A stretch of DNA of 64,000 bases, taken from assembly GCA_038503075.1 (NCBI GenBank), contig JBCAML010000002.1, positions 1,116,001 through 1,180,000 on the forward strand, given 5' to 3'. Position 1 is the first letter of the stretch; each line of letters begins with the position of its first letter. Position numbers and translations under genes: made by a program. Below, piece after piece: positions 11,974-23,525 of this stretch. The notes under the pieces were generated by a model, which ran no database searches, was not told the origin of the DNA, and was given only the letters and a program-made list of their open reading frames with translations. This DNA is from Gyromitra esculenta. Taxonomy: Eukaryota; Ascomycota; Pezizomycetes; Pezizales; Discinaceae.

Positions 11974-13672
11974 TCTAGTGTTGGAAATGGCTTTCCAATA
12001 TACATGGGCTCCGGTACTCGGTCGGGGCCTGTGGTAAGTCTCAAAGGGCGGGCTCGGCGGAAGCTCGGGAAGGAAAAACATGGATGCCTTTTGGGCACGA
12101 ATATGTGGTATATGGAGGGGAAAGGCTCCGCCTTCCCCAGCAGACAAGCAAGTAAGCAATCGATCTCGTTTCGTCCGTCTCCCAGCGGACACGGAAATAA
12201 ATAGGATCACTTCCTCCATCTTCCTTACCACGATCGCTTTTCAGTTGAGGCTCAACGACTATCGATAACAAGCACGATTAACTACATACCTTCTCCACCA
12301 GCAGTCGGGAGGAGCGCTGAGAGATCAGACAAGGAAGGTCTGAGCTTCAAGTCCAACGACTTGACTTCCTTAAATCTGATGGTGGGGCAATTTGTCGGAT
12401 TCCAAGCTTGTAGAGCTTGAAGATGGGTTATGAAGACACTTTGCGATAGCCATGCCAGTGAAAACCTCAGAAGAAAGGGCATCGGTAGTCTAAGAAGACT
12501 TTGTCGAGCTCTTGGCCATTGTAGGTTTGGCGCTGCCCGGGAGACACTGCTAGCTGGGCACTAGTGTCAATCGCTACAGTACGATAGCTAGATATTCGAA
12601 ATATACGCTTGCGTAGCGGCTTTCTGTATATGTTGAGTACTAGAAGGCCGTTTGTGGCGGTTTTAGATGTCGCGAGGAAATGGCGGAGACGTTGAAAGAA
12701 ATTATCTCTTATCGTGGGATAGTTGAGAGGGTTTAATGACGGGTAATTTATCAAGAAAGCTGTAGACTTTACTAGGTAGCTAAAAAAAATTGGGGGGAGG
12801 TCTAGCAGTGGTATGCTAGTTGTACCTTAGGATTCGCTCAGCGTATACCAGCGGAGCGTTGGCAAGTGGTTACATGGAAAGTAAAGATGTAGGTGGATAA
12901 AAAAAGAGAAGTACATATAGTTGCAGTTAGCAACGCGATTACATGTAGTTTGACTCTTTAGTTATCTTTAATCTATATCGCCGACTTCACACTACTTCAT
13001 TCTCATTAGGCGCACTCGTGCATGCAAAGAATCCTTGAATTTCGCTAGAACACCGGCGAAGTTCTAGACGGTCAAATTTCTTTGGGTTAGCTCGCAGATC
13101 CAGTCTCTCTAGAGTAGCACGTGGTATCTGTAGTAGCTTTGGTTTAGGCGATGTGAGTTTCGGGGGCTAGTTAGGTCATGTGTAAGGTTAGTCTCGTCGC
13201 TAGACCTAACTTCCTGTGTAAGGCATACATGTACGTGTAGGCACCATCTCTGGAAGAGAGACGTGAATACATGCAGTATTCAGTCTGGAATTTGAATGAG
13301 AATAATGAACCAAAGCGTACATGCAGTCTAGAACCCAAGACCAAGAAGGCTAAGGACGCATGCAGGAAAACTAATCATCAACATAAGAGCAACCCAAACG
13401 ACGAAAGAGAAACACGCTAATCAAATCCCAGCTACTAGTCGATATCATTCATGCACAGTAAAACGCCAACCATACCAGAACCCCGTTAACTTCAATTCTC
13501 CATTTTCCTTACCTATCCATTCGACGTCACTTGTCATACCACCTGACCGCTAAATGCGGGGCAACCGATCCGCCATATCAACTCAACCGCAATATCAAAA
13601 ATAATAGCACTGAATAAGCTGCAATGCTAATCACCGTGACCAGTGCGACGACCTGTCCTCTAGTTAACATCC
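11974..13672. other. intergenic spacer
   Basis: No gene is recognised. Open frames of 60–95 codons on the minus strand (12282–12482 and 12467–12754) resemble no family I know and may be remnants of a mobile element next to the solo LTR. A hairpin, GGGGAAAGGC/GCCTTCCCC, lies near 12117–12138. TACATGTA occurs at 12940 and 13226. The right end is the 3' flank of the DUF202 gene. Confidence 0.45.
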
Positions 13673-14053
13673 CTATCCCCGCTTCTTTCGGGTCGGATCG
13701 AGGTAACTTGCATTTCCACTTGTCTTAAATTTCTTCTGCCCACCTTCCCCCTCATCCCGAAAAAACTGTTGGTTTCCCGAAGCCCTTCGTAGTAGACTCG
13801 AAAATAGTATAAAGGCGCCAAAGACGGCGAACAGAGCGCCGATAGAGTAGAATTCGTGCGTGAAAATCTTTAGAATGACTAACGCGAAAGAGAATTGCGA
13901 CAAGGCTGTCCGAAGATACGCCCCCTCAAACGTCCGCTGGGCAGCCCGGATTTCAACGAGTTCGGCTTGTGTAAGGACAACGGACTGTGCCCGATGGGCT
14001 CGGAGTGTGTAGCGGTCGCCGCGCTGAAACACGTTAGTCGGAGCAACTGTCAT
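13673..14053 (-). CDS. DUF202 family small membrane protein
   Basis: A single-exon frame of 126 aa starts at an ATG. The core RTFEGAYLRTALSQFSFAL matches the DUF202/YidH family pattern of a short RTF…LRTAL motif leading into the first membrane helix. Two hydrophobic segments, about residues 48–66 and 69–89, are separated by a tight turn (HEFYS), so both ends probably face the same side. A basic C-terminal tail follows (KKFK…RKKRG). Fungal DUF202 proteins are small membrane proteins of poorly known role, related to the transmembrane part of vacuolar transporter chaperones. No neighbouring gene suggests a partner. Confidence 0.8.
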   Translation of the reverse strand: MTVAPTNVFQRGDRYTLRAHRAQSVVLTQAELVEIRAAQRTFEGAYLRTALSQFSFALVILKIFTHEFYSIGALFAVFGAFILFSSLLRRASGNQQFFRDEGEGGQKKFKTSGNASYLDPTRKKRG

Positions 14054-17000
14054 AATGGGGTTGGGGCAGGACTACCTCGAACATTTTGGATGTGGCGAGG
14101 ATAAGACAATGCAGAACCTAAGGATATAAATGAGGTGGAGAACGCTGCCGTCGAGGAATCATGAACCCGATAAATTACAGAGCCAAGACACTAGCCCTGA
14201 CTAAGATACTTAGGCGAATATCAAGACGTAAGGATTGAAACGTATGGCGACACCAGACTTCGGGTGCCACCAACACATATGCAGCAAGCATCAATACCCC
14301 GCAATGAATATAAGCTTAAATAGGTTTTATTTGAAGATATCCCGGCTGTATACTTCGGGAGCCTTAGGACAAATTGAAACTATCTTTTTCGGCCTTGATT
14401 TTGGGTCGGTTAAAACGCTGGATATGGCTTTTGTTTGGTGCGAGGTATGGTAGTATGGCAACGCAAAGTACTTGGTTGTCAAACTAAACTGACTCCAGTA
14501 AAATTCAGTACCTACACGCAGTGAGCACGTTTCTACTATTAGTAGAGACGCCAAATCACTAATCAGTCGTATATATGGTTTAGCGTGCATATAAAACAGC
14601 TATGCCCGTCGACCATCAATGAAACTTTTGTGGTCCTATTCTGATCCCAAGTCCTCTCATGGCATAGGAATAGTCAAATACATATATTTGTAATTAAAGG
14701 CTGCTGCCAGATGGCGTCGAAAACGAAAAAAAAACTCCATGATATTCTTTCAGATACCCTATAGTCATAGTTTTTTCTTAGCATGCTAAAAAAAAGGTTG
14801 GGTTAGCAACAAAGGGCGGTCATGCAGAGAAATTTCAATGGGATCTGATAAAACTCCGCCCTTGGCCGAAATTGGTCATAGATATAATTTATTGCTAATA
14901 ATGCTAAAGGCAGATGTATCAGGTGCATGTATAATTACGTCTGAGATACAATAAATCGTTCGGCATCGACTTGTTTCGGCGTTCGGGGCACACAAATTGT
15001 GTACATGTATTATTGGACGAGTGGTCACAGGTAATAAAAAAACTACAATACCAAAAAAGGGGATAGGATTACAGCTAGAGCATTGCCGATTTTAGAAACA
15101 GGCTGTAGGGCTGTTGGGTTTTGATAAATACCTTAATCTAGGGAATATCTAAGTCTAAGAAATAGGCATTCCTCAAAATGCTGCATCAATATTAGATCCA
15201 TTAAGTATCCACTAAATTACTGTACTACTCTAGGGTGTATTATTTAGCTGTACCTCTTTTTTCTGTGTACATGATGCTTTTTATCAAAATTCTCATGATG
15301 TCTACCCTAATTTAAGGATGAGATTCTTATAAATTCGATTCACCCACAGCACCATCAACTCTCTACCTGTATATATGGGCATCTCAAAGTTGGGGAATAC
15401 TTTTGAAAAATAAATTTTTATCTTGCTATCATGATACCTTACTAAGTAGGCCAATAAATCACTCATATTGATGATATTTGATTCTGTATGCCAGTACCTC
15501 GAGCTCATCTCATTGTTGTGAGGTACAAAACTCTCACGGTTCAGTCTCTCGTTAAGCCCTTCAGTATCCCTGGAGGTAAGCAGTGCTACTTAAGCGAGAT
15601 CCTAACTCGTTCGAAGGGTGCAAGGTTTCTACAAGTTCTACAATGAGTATACTTCAAGGCGAAGTATTGACGATGTTTCACAGCGACGGCGAAGGTTCGG
15701 AAGTAAAACCGAGATAGTATTTGACGAATACAGCAGAAGTAAAACGAGAACGTTGCTTAAAGAAAGAAAAGAAGAAGAACAACAAGAGAACGAAATCCAC
15801 CGTTTAAATACCCCGCTTTTCCTAGCAAATCCAATAACCGATAACAACCGAAATACAATAACATTGTAACAAAAGACCCGAAACCCATAACAGTCGTCGC
15901 ACCAAAACCTGACCCGGTCCCTAATCCTTAATCCGTGAAAAAAACCTCAGGCTCTTGATACAAAGATGCCAGTGCACGTGGTGGGTGCTACATGTAGCAC
16001 GCTGGCAGCTGGTGTGACTGCTAACTGCTGACCATGTGCACGTGCCTTGGGTGACAGGTCAAAGGCCAGGCAGCAGAGTGACTGACCCAACCTAGGTCCG
16101 GCCTATTTTATGACCAGAATTTGCTGTTGTGTTGGTACAGTATTGCTACCATACCCCCTATAATATAGTATTCACAGACAGCCCTAATTAACTCGGAATC
16201 ATCCAAAATACCGAATTTAGAATACAATTCAGCAGCACTATTAGAGCAAATTCACCCCTTTTTTTGGTACTGTAGTCTCTTGCTTTCGCAACTTAGCAAT
16301 AGGAAAGATACGTCTATAAATACCCCACCATCCCCCCTCAGCAACCTCACTCCACTCGCCATATCCAACCACCTACCACCCGTACCATTACTCCACCGCC
16401 CTCAACGCTCCTCGTGCTCCGCTCATAAGCCGCCTCCGGGAGGTTCCTAATGCAAACTCCACTCTCTTCGCTCCCCATATGAAGTTGAAAAATTTCAAGT
16501 ATTGTCGGCTGCCGTACGGTGTGACAACAACATCAACCGGTGCATCGAAACTACTATCAAGTCTTATGACACAACACAGGCCAATGTCTTTCTTATCTAA
16601 TAAGCTCTAGTGAAAATCGGTTTGAGAACTTTATAAGATAATTTGCTTGAGCGACGACTACTTCTCACCAAAGACCTCTATCGACTTCGACATATCTTCT
16701 AATGAATCATCAATCGCACCACGTGCATCTAGACGTTCAACAAAGTGTGCAATCAAACTGATGAATGCCTTTTGGTTAGCCTATATAGCCAAGGCCGGAT
16801 CTAGCGATGCCTCCTAGCCCCAGAATTAAGCAGCAGGTTCCAACAATTTCGGCGAACAAACCCTAATACAGTACATACTATTTAAATATTTCCAGCAGTT
16901 TCCCCAAGCTAAACTTAATATAGTATTGAATGTGGCTGGGAAAAACGAAGGCCACAGGAACCCGACAATCCAGGAGCTTGCTCTCTGCGTAAACCACGAA

Positions 17001-17639
17001 ACGAGCACAAGTCTTATTTCAATAGTACATATCTTGCAGTATAACCCTACTATTGAAGACTTCAGGTTTGTTTTGCGTATTATTTCTCATAAAGTCACGA
17101 AACTTTTTCGACATATTTATAAAAATAATAGCTATTACAGTCTTAGAGCTGGCACGGGCTACAGACCTCTACTTTTAGCCTCTGCTTCTTTAACGCCACT
17201 CTCGACTCAAGATAATTTAGAAAATATGTCTTGATAGACTACACGATAATCAACTAGAACCACGTTTTTGAACGACCTTGGAATATACCGTTTACTACCT
17301 ATTCTCAGAACACCAATGCAAGTAAGGGACAAGATTTGAAAGCCCGAATCACGCATTCAAGATACCCTGCAAAGAACTACATACCCTCGGCCCCTCCTTG
17401 GAAAGCCCACATTACCAGCTTCGAATCAGCTTCTCGTGAGTAAATCGCACTGTAGCGGAATATCCTTAGAAATTACAAGCTAGAACTTACGGCGGACTTC
17501 ATGAATATTATCAGACACTAAGTTTAGTGAGCAGTTAAGATCAACTACTACATGTATCACCTCTTTTGCTGCGATGCCATAGTTTAGGCAAAGATCTGAC
17601 CTTACTTAGTTTTGCCCCAAATAGTACAAATTTGGAGTA
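14054..17639. other. intergenic spacer with regulatory-looking palindromes
   Basis: No gene is recognised in 3.6 kb. Open frames at 15302–15508 (minus, 68 codons) and 15618–15869 (plus, 83 codons, very charged) have protein-like composition but no known motif; they may be relics. At 15985–16000 there is a perfect 16-bp palindrome, GTGCTACATGTAGCAC, between two copies of GTGCACGTG (15972 and 16036). TACATGTA also occurs at 15002 and 17549. Confidence 0.45.
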
Positions 17640-17831
17640 GAGTCCTTCCTGGGGGTATGGCACAAAACAAGGTGCACTCAACTCTCGAACCGAAACGCAG
17701 ACTTCTACGCTCCCAGATTGGAGGATCTAGGAAATCTAACTTGGTCACAATGTTTCATGAAATTTGATGTAGTTTTATTGTAGCATAAAAGCTGTTGTGA
17801 CGTTGTTGCATCATACCCCCAGGAACGGCTC
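17640..17831. mobile_element. 192-bp TIR element (MITE), TA-flanked
   Basis: The left end GAGTCCTTCCTGGGGGTATG and the right end in reverse complement, GAGCCGTTCCTGGGGGTATG, match at 18 of 20 positions; similarity continues for about 10 more bases (GCACAAAAC against ATGCAACAAC). Both ends are directly flanked by TA (17638–17639 and 17832–17833), the duplication made by Tc1/mariner, pogo and Fot1 transposases. There is no coding capacity, so it would be non-autonomous. Confidence 0.72.
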
Positions 17832-18097
17832 TAGGGCAGATTGTCCTTTCGTAAGAAATGCTTGCAAGCAAAGTAGTAGAAGAAAAACAGTGTTAAGTAT
17901 AACTGACCTGCTGGACCTTGTAGATCTCTATACCATATATCATGTTAAACTACATTAACATTACTAGAAACCTTGGCTTTTTCTATTCTTGTAGGATATC
18001 ATTTTCTACAGTAAACCTTCCCAATATGTTTGATTTTTATACATTATTTTAGGTTATACAGAAACTGTTAATCCCCAATAAAAAAAAAGAATCGAAA
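17832..18097. other. 3' flank of the WD40 gene
   Basis: This is a short AT-rich stretch between the TIR element and the WD40 stop codon. It should contain the 3' end of that minus-strand transcript. Nothing else is seen. Confidence 0.4.
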
Positions 18098-20354
18098 CTA
18101 GAGTGCCTCGTTTCCACACCATTTATACCCTTCTCCTAAACCCTCTTTATCGTCCATTACCTCAATCCAAGCCGGAAGGATACCTACGCTTTTCCCATCA
18201 CCTAGTATCATTCCTGCACAAGCCCCTCCTTCAAAACCACCCGCAAAACTCACTTCCCCTATGGCTCTGGCCTGATCACCGCTGATCACTCGCTGTGGCC
18301 TCAATACCCCCAACGCCCTCAGCGTCGAGGCGGAAGACGTAATCGCACTAGCATCAAACCAAACTATCGAGTCTTGCAAACTGCCACCTGTGTCAGGGGA
18401 GAAGCTGACTATAAATCTTCTTGCGGTGGGGTCGATCGCCATGGATTTGACGATACCACCGTAACCATTCCAGATATGAGATTGACGAACCGTCTCTTGG
18501 GACCCAGCTTCGGATAACGCAGTACGTCTCCTGGAGGGATCAAGTGGATATATAACATAGCTTGTATTCAGAGTTCCAACGTGTACAACCTTCACTCCAT
18601 CGTAGGTGCCACAATAGTTTCCTATAAACTTCCCTGCCATATCTATGGCCGTCTTGTAGAGTTCCTGGGATTTCACCTGGGAATAAGATTTGGGGGCTAA
18701 TTCGGTGGGCGTGGATGGCGCCGAGGATGCGCTCGGGACCGACGCCTTCAATAGAGACTTTGGGATTAGTCGGAAGATATGAATACCCGGAGAGTCCACA
18801 AAAGACACCACGAGTGTTGGAAACGAGGCATATAGTTGCTCAACGCCTTCCACAGCCGGCAGTGATGGCACCAGCAACACTTGACTGATTCCTGTATCTT
18901 CCGGTGCTTCTCTTGTCACCTTAGACGGATAAAACTCGACGGGAGACGAATCAACCATGATGCTACTAGCCCCGTTTTCGCGTATCTGGATGTACATGAT
19001 CAAGCCGCTTTCCATACCAGCGATGAGTACAGTGCTACCTGTCTCATATTGATATCGTTGAGCCCCTCCTTCGCCTCTCAGCGGCAGGTGATTAACGCCT
19101 GGTGGAACACCCCAGGTTAGGCACGTACATTTTGCACTCGCCGCAGTGAAGGAGCCTGTATAAGCTCGGAAGGAGGTTTCTTGGATGAGATTATAGATCC
19201 ACACTCCACCCTTCGAAGTCCCAATAGCTAGATGCTTCCCGGAAGGCGAAAATGCAACAACCGTCACCGCACCTACGAGTTTATCTTGACCCACGGCCCC
19301 CTCTGTAACCAGCTGGATTCTCTCTAGTGTTGCCTTATTAGAATTACTCTGCTTCTCTAGAATACTCATAGTTTCGGGTGAAGGCTTCGTATCGAAGAAC
19401 GACTGGGAAAGGGGGGACGGCTTAGACGGAGAGCCACGATACCCAAATAGAGAACCCGACGGCTTTGGGGTCTTCAGCATCGCAGCTGCAAACAGCGGCC
19501 CCAGAGCCTTCCGGGGAGTATTGGTCAAGGTCCATTCCCCGGCCCTGGGAGCGCTAAGATCAACAGTCCACACATCGACGCATCCAGTATCCAGGCCAAC
19601 CGCCAACTGATTCGCCGAATTGAAGACCAGCGAGGTAATAGCGAGATCGCTGGGGTCATCAGCAGCGACGAGATAGTACCCCAGAAACACATTCGTGCGT
19701 AGGTCGAATAGATGTACCCTCGCAAACGTTGTCGCCATTGCCAGGATCATCATGGTAGGGTGAAAAGCGATATGTTCAATCTTCTCATCGCCGCTTCTGT
19801 TCACTTCCTTCTTCTTCTTCTTCCGCTTCTTCTCAGCAATATCAGTTCCTAGGAATCTCAGCAGCTCCCTTTCGGTCGCAACACACCATTCGCTCTGCCG
19901 CATACACTCCCCGGTCAGCTCTAGGCCCCTCCCGATACTCTGGGTGAGTAGATATCTAGCCAGCAGATCCCCTGGTGTGCTTCTGAGCCTCTGGATAGAG
20001 CAATACAGCTCCGCGAGTTTCATCCTCGGCAGATCAACGTAGTAGATTAATTTCCATGTGGGACCTTTGTAAGGATTATCGGCGAGAGTACGGGCTAGGA
20101 TGGTGGAGGCCCGATGCTTCACTCGAGTGGTGTAGAGAGGTGAGAAGGATTTTAGTTCGATGAGCGGTGCATAGTTTTTCTCCTCGAATCTACGTGGGAG
20201 GGTATCGCCCTTGGTTACTATTGACGGTAATTAGTGGTATTAGTGGATGTAGGAGGAGGAGGGATATTTTACAAAATACGCCATTGACCTCCGCGAGAGT
20301 AGCAGATGCGCTAGGGGGTTTGAGTCCCCTGAATCCCTTTGGAGTGGAAGTCAT
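18098..20354 (-). CDS. WD40-repeat protein, possibly an ALADIN-like nucleoporin
   Basis: Two exons, 20354–20273 and 20217–18098, are joined by a 55-nt intron; the join gives …EVNGVF-LTKGDTLPRRFEEKNY… and a 733-aa product. The start is the ATG at 20354; the frame of exon 2 has no ATG near its beginning, which supports the short first exon. After a helical N-terminal part, WD40-like blades begin near residue 175 (HIAFHPTMMILAMAT…VHLFDL) and recur (SLVFNSANQLAVGLDTGCVDVW; VVAFSPSGKHLAIGTSKGGVWIYNL). A lysine-rich run (KKRKKKKKE) precedes them. The N-terminal TLAEVNG-type opening and blade arrangement recall ALADIN (AAAS) of the nuclear pore, but the similarity is weak and another WD40 scaffold is possible. 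The blade fold is much surer than the family. Confidence 0.75.
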
Positions 20355-20749
20355 TTTGATGATTGATGTTGATGTGGAAGAGAAGAGAAAAGAAGAACTA
20401 GAGGTTAAAAGGCGGTGGTGGTATCCATGTAAATTCGGAAGTATAAATGCGGAAGGGAGGCTCTGGGCCAACAAAGAATGCAAATAACCATCTCGAACGC
20501 ATGCGGCATTCTCCAGCTCGACTGATCAAGTTTATTTGCCTAGACTTCTGTATTTATTGAATGCAGTTCAGATTTAATATTCCGTTACAGTAGCAAACGT
20601 TGATGATTATGGAATTTAAGGTTATGCCAGTCATTACCAGACGCCAGACACCCCAATCTCAATACATACCCCACCAATATCTATCTATCTATGTATGCAT
20701 CTCTAAGCAATATCGTACAATACATGTAACTATAGAAGCACAGCGCCAT
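20355..20749. other. short spacer between WD40 gene and RDH54
   Basis: About 395 bp separate the WD40 start from the RDH54 stop; both genes read leftwards. The spacer should hold the WD40 promoter and RDH54 3' end. It includes a TACATGTA at 20721 and a short CTAT repeat near 20681. The close spacing does not imply co-transcription. Confidence 0.5.
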
Positions 20750-23525
20750 TTAAAAGGTCTTTTGAAAAATAAAACTAACCTCCTTCCCCTCACCATCTCT
20801 CACAATCTTCGTTAGTAGCTCATCCTCAATGCTAATCTCATCAAACTCCTCTTCCTCTCCTTCCTTCCCATTTTCCTTCTCTCGCACTAGACTCCTCGCC
20901 AGCACGTGCGAATACTCCATCAACGCGCTCAACTGCGCTCCCTTCGGCGGCTTCTTCAACGCCGCCATTCTATCCTTCTCAATCTTCTCCACATCAACCT
21001 CACTCGCCTTCATCAGGCCCGGATACACAACCTCCCCCTCCTCATCTTCATCCTCCCCTTCCTCCCCTTCCTCCTTCACCGCATCCGGCGACCCGGCAAG
21101 ATACCCTTTCCCCTCACAATCACACGCCAGCAGATCATGCGTAAGACACTCCGTCTTTTCGTCAAGCGTGAACAGATCCCGTAACTCATCCTGCGTGAAC
21201 GAGCTCGCAGTACTCTTCTGATCCATGACCGAGTCAGCGAGCCCCGTCTTCGTGAGCTGGCGCTGATATATCTTCTCGTCAAAGCACCCGGTAGTGAGCA
21301 TGCGATAGATCTTAACCTGGCGCTTCTGGCCGTCTCTGTGGATCCGTGCCATGGCCTGTGCGTCGGTGGCCGGGTTCCAGTCCAAGTCGAACAGGACTAG
21401 TCGGGACGCCCCAATCAGGTTGATTCCTGCGCCGCCGCTCTTGGCAGAGAGGAGGAAGGCGAATGCGGCTTTGCTGTCGGTGCGGTTGAATTTGTCGACG
21501 AGTTCTTGTCGCTTGTTGGCTGGCGTCTTGCCGTCCAGGCGCAGGAAGCTGAGGCCGCGGCTGGAGAGGAGATTCTGGAGAAGGTCAAGTGTAGAGGTGT
21601 AGTTGGATACGAGAACGATCTTTTCGTCGGTGGTTTTGAAGAGCGTGATGAGCATGCGGTCCAGGACGCGGAATTTGCCGCTGTGGGAGCTGGATTTGGA
21701 TTCAAGAAGTTTAGGGTGGACATTTGAGAGGAGGGCTTTGACTGTCTCATTCTGTCAAAATCAGATATTAGCTAAGGTCAATAGGTTATAATTATAGCAA
21801 GATCATTACCATTTCCTTTCCTGGTTTCTCTGCTAGAAGGCCAGGTGAATTACACAGCTTCTTCAGCATAGTGATCAACAATAAAGACGTATCCGGGGAC
21901 CGATAAGCCCCCTCGAATGCCGGGTTCTCGAGAATCGATTTGTAGACCTTGAGCTGCTTAGGACTGGGCCGACAAAACACCACATACTCCGTCTTCGGAG
22001 GCAAGTATGCCGATAAAATCTCCGCTGTCCGACGGAGTACAAACATCTTTGTCAAGCGCGCAAGCTACTACCGTCAGCTCCTACACTCATATCCAAAAGC
22101 GAAATGAATCCCAACCTCATCACCCCGTGCCTTCCCTTTCTCGACATCCTTCGCAGCCACACCCGGCTGGCGACTCTTGACAATCGGGTTCTCAAACTCT
22201 TTCCGGAATGTCGCATACGTCTCCAGCAAGCCCGGGTTAACGAAATCCACCATGATATAAAACTCATGCAGATCATTCTGCAGCGGGGTACCACTAAGAA
22301 TAACCCGTCTCTTGGTATTCAGCCCCCTGATAGCCATCGCCGACTTATTCTTCTCAGTCTTGAGCCTATGCCCTTCATCCGCAATAACGATATCAATATT
22401 CGTCTTCTTGAGTTCTGCCTGAACCTTCTGCAGCTTCTCGTATCCAATGATCATCATGCTGTACACCTTCCCATGCGTAAAATCCCTCATGTTCGCCTTC
22501 GAGTCCGCCACAAACACACCGATACGCTCCTTGCCCAACCATTTTTTAAACTCCTTCCGCCAATTATTGATCAGCGTGACCGGACACACGATGAGAGCCT
22601 TCTTCACGACGGGCTGTTCCCCGTGGACCGGATTCTGCTTCAGCAGGGTCCACAGCAACGCGATTGTCTGCAACGTTTTACCAAGCCCCATCTCATCCGC
22701 CAGGATCGCGCCCTGTCCATCAAACTCCTTCATCCCCATGACGGCCTCATACAGGAACGTAACTCCCTCCCTCTGATGGGGCCTCAGGTGGTGGCTAAGA
22801 TACGGATCGACAACGACATCCACAACCTTCTTCCCAGGCGGAGCCTTCAAACGGGGCATCACCAGCGCGCCCTCAGCGCTCGGATCATGGCGGGGAACCG
22901 GCTCCTTGCCGTGCGTGGGCATCACGTTGCTGCCCAGCACCGGGGTCTTGAATTTCGCGCCAAAGAAGCCCGCGGCAGACACGGCCTGGAAGCTCGACGG
23001 TGCCTTTTGTTCGCGCAGGAAGGGACGGCCGGCGAGGAAGTCGGTTTTGGGGATTTCAGAGTCGATTTCAACGTCCTTGCCAGATATGGAGATCAGGTCG
23101 CCGAGCAAGGGGAGCGTCCTCATCACTGTGCGGCCGAGGTCCTTGCCGGTTGTGTCCTGCAGGATTGCCCACCCAGCTGAAACGGAGAGGACGCCGTCGC
23201 CGTCGAAGGTTTTGTGTTTCTTGGTGGTCTTTTTGCGCCATAGGACGTTATAGTGGGCTTCTGTGGCGGGTGCTGTGACGGCGGCGGCGGCGGCGGGCGT
23301 AGTTGACGAGGACGGAGTGGTGGGGTTCCGCACGAGGAGGAGGGGCTTGCGGGTTGTGGCGAGCTTGAGGGTTTGGGCTCCAGGGCCAGCTCCAGCTCCA
23401 GCTCCAGCTCCGACGGGCTGCGAGGGAGCCGGGTACGAGACGCGGGATCGCTTCGTGGGCGGCTCGCCGTCGGGGGCTGCTGTCGGTTTGCGGAGCAGCG
23501 GGGGGACGAATTTCTTGTTGAACAT
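20750..23525 (-). CDS. RDH54: Rdh54/Tid1-type SNF2 recombination translocase (Rad54 family)
   Basis: Three exons, 23525–22116, 22064–21810 and 21751–20750, are all joined in phase 0 and give 888 aa. I start at MFNKKFVPP, as in relatives; open frame continues upstream but is not family-like. The Rdh54-specific N-terminal block WRKKTTKKHKTFDGDG comes before the SNF2 helicase core. Walker A is DEMGLGKT (about 277–284), the Walker B box DEGH (383–386), and motif VI ARIHRDGQKR lies near residue 690. The C-terminus has the cysteine cluster CLTHDLLACDCEGKG and an acidic run. Rdh54 is a double-strand-DNA translocase that acts with Rad51/Dmc1 in strand exchange and removes recombinase from DNA. The TKKHKT block argues for Rdh54 (RAD54B-like) over Rad54. 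The first intron has an unusual donor, GTTGGG. Confidence 0.93.

Noticed and set aside
22104..23180. 358-codon plus-strand open frame
   Set aside because: Exactly antisense to the RDH54 exon; no recognisable domain. It is a shadow of codon bias in the real gene.
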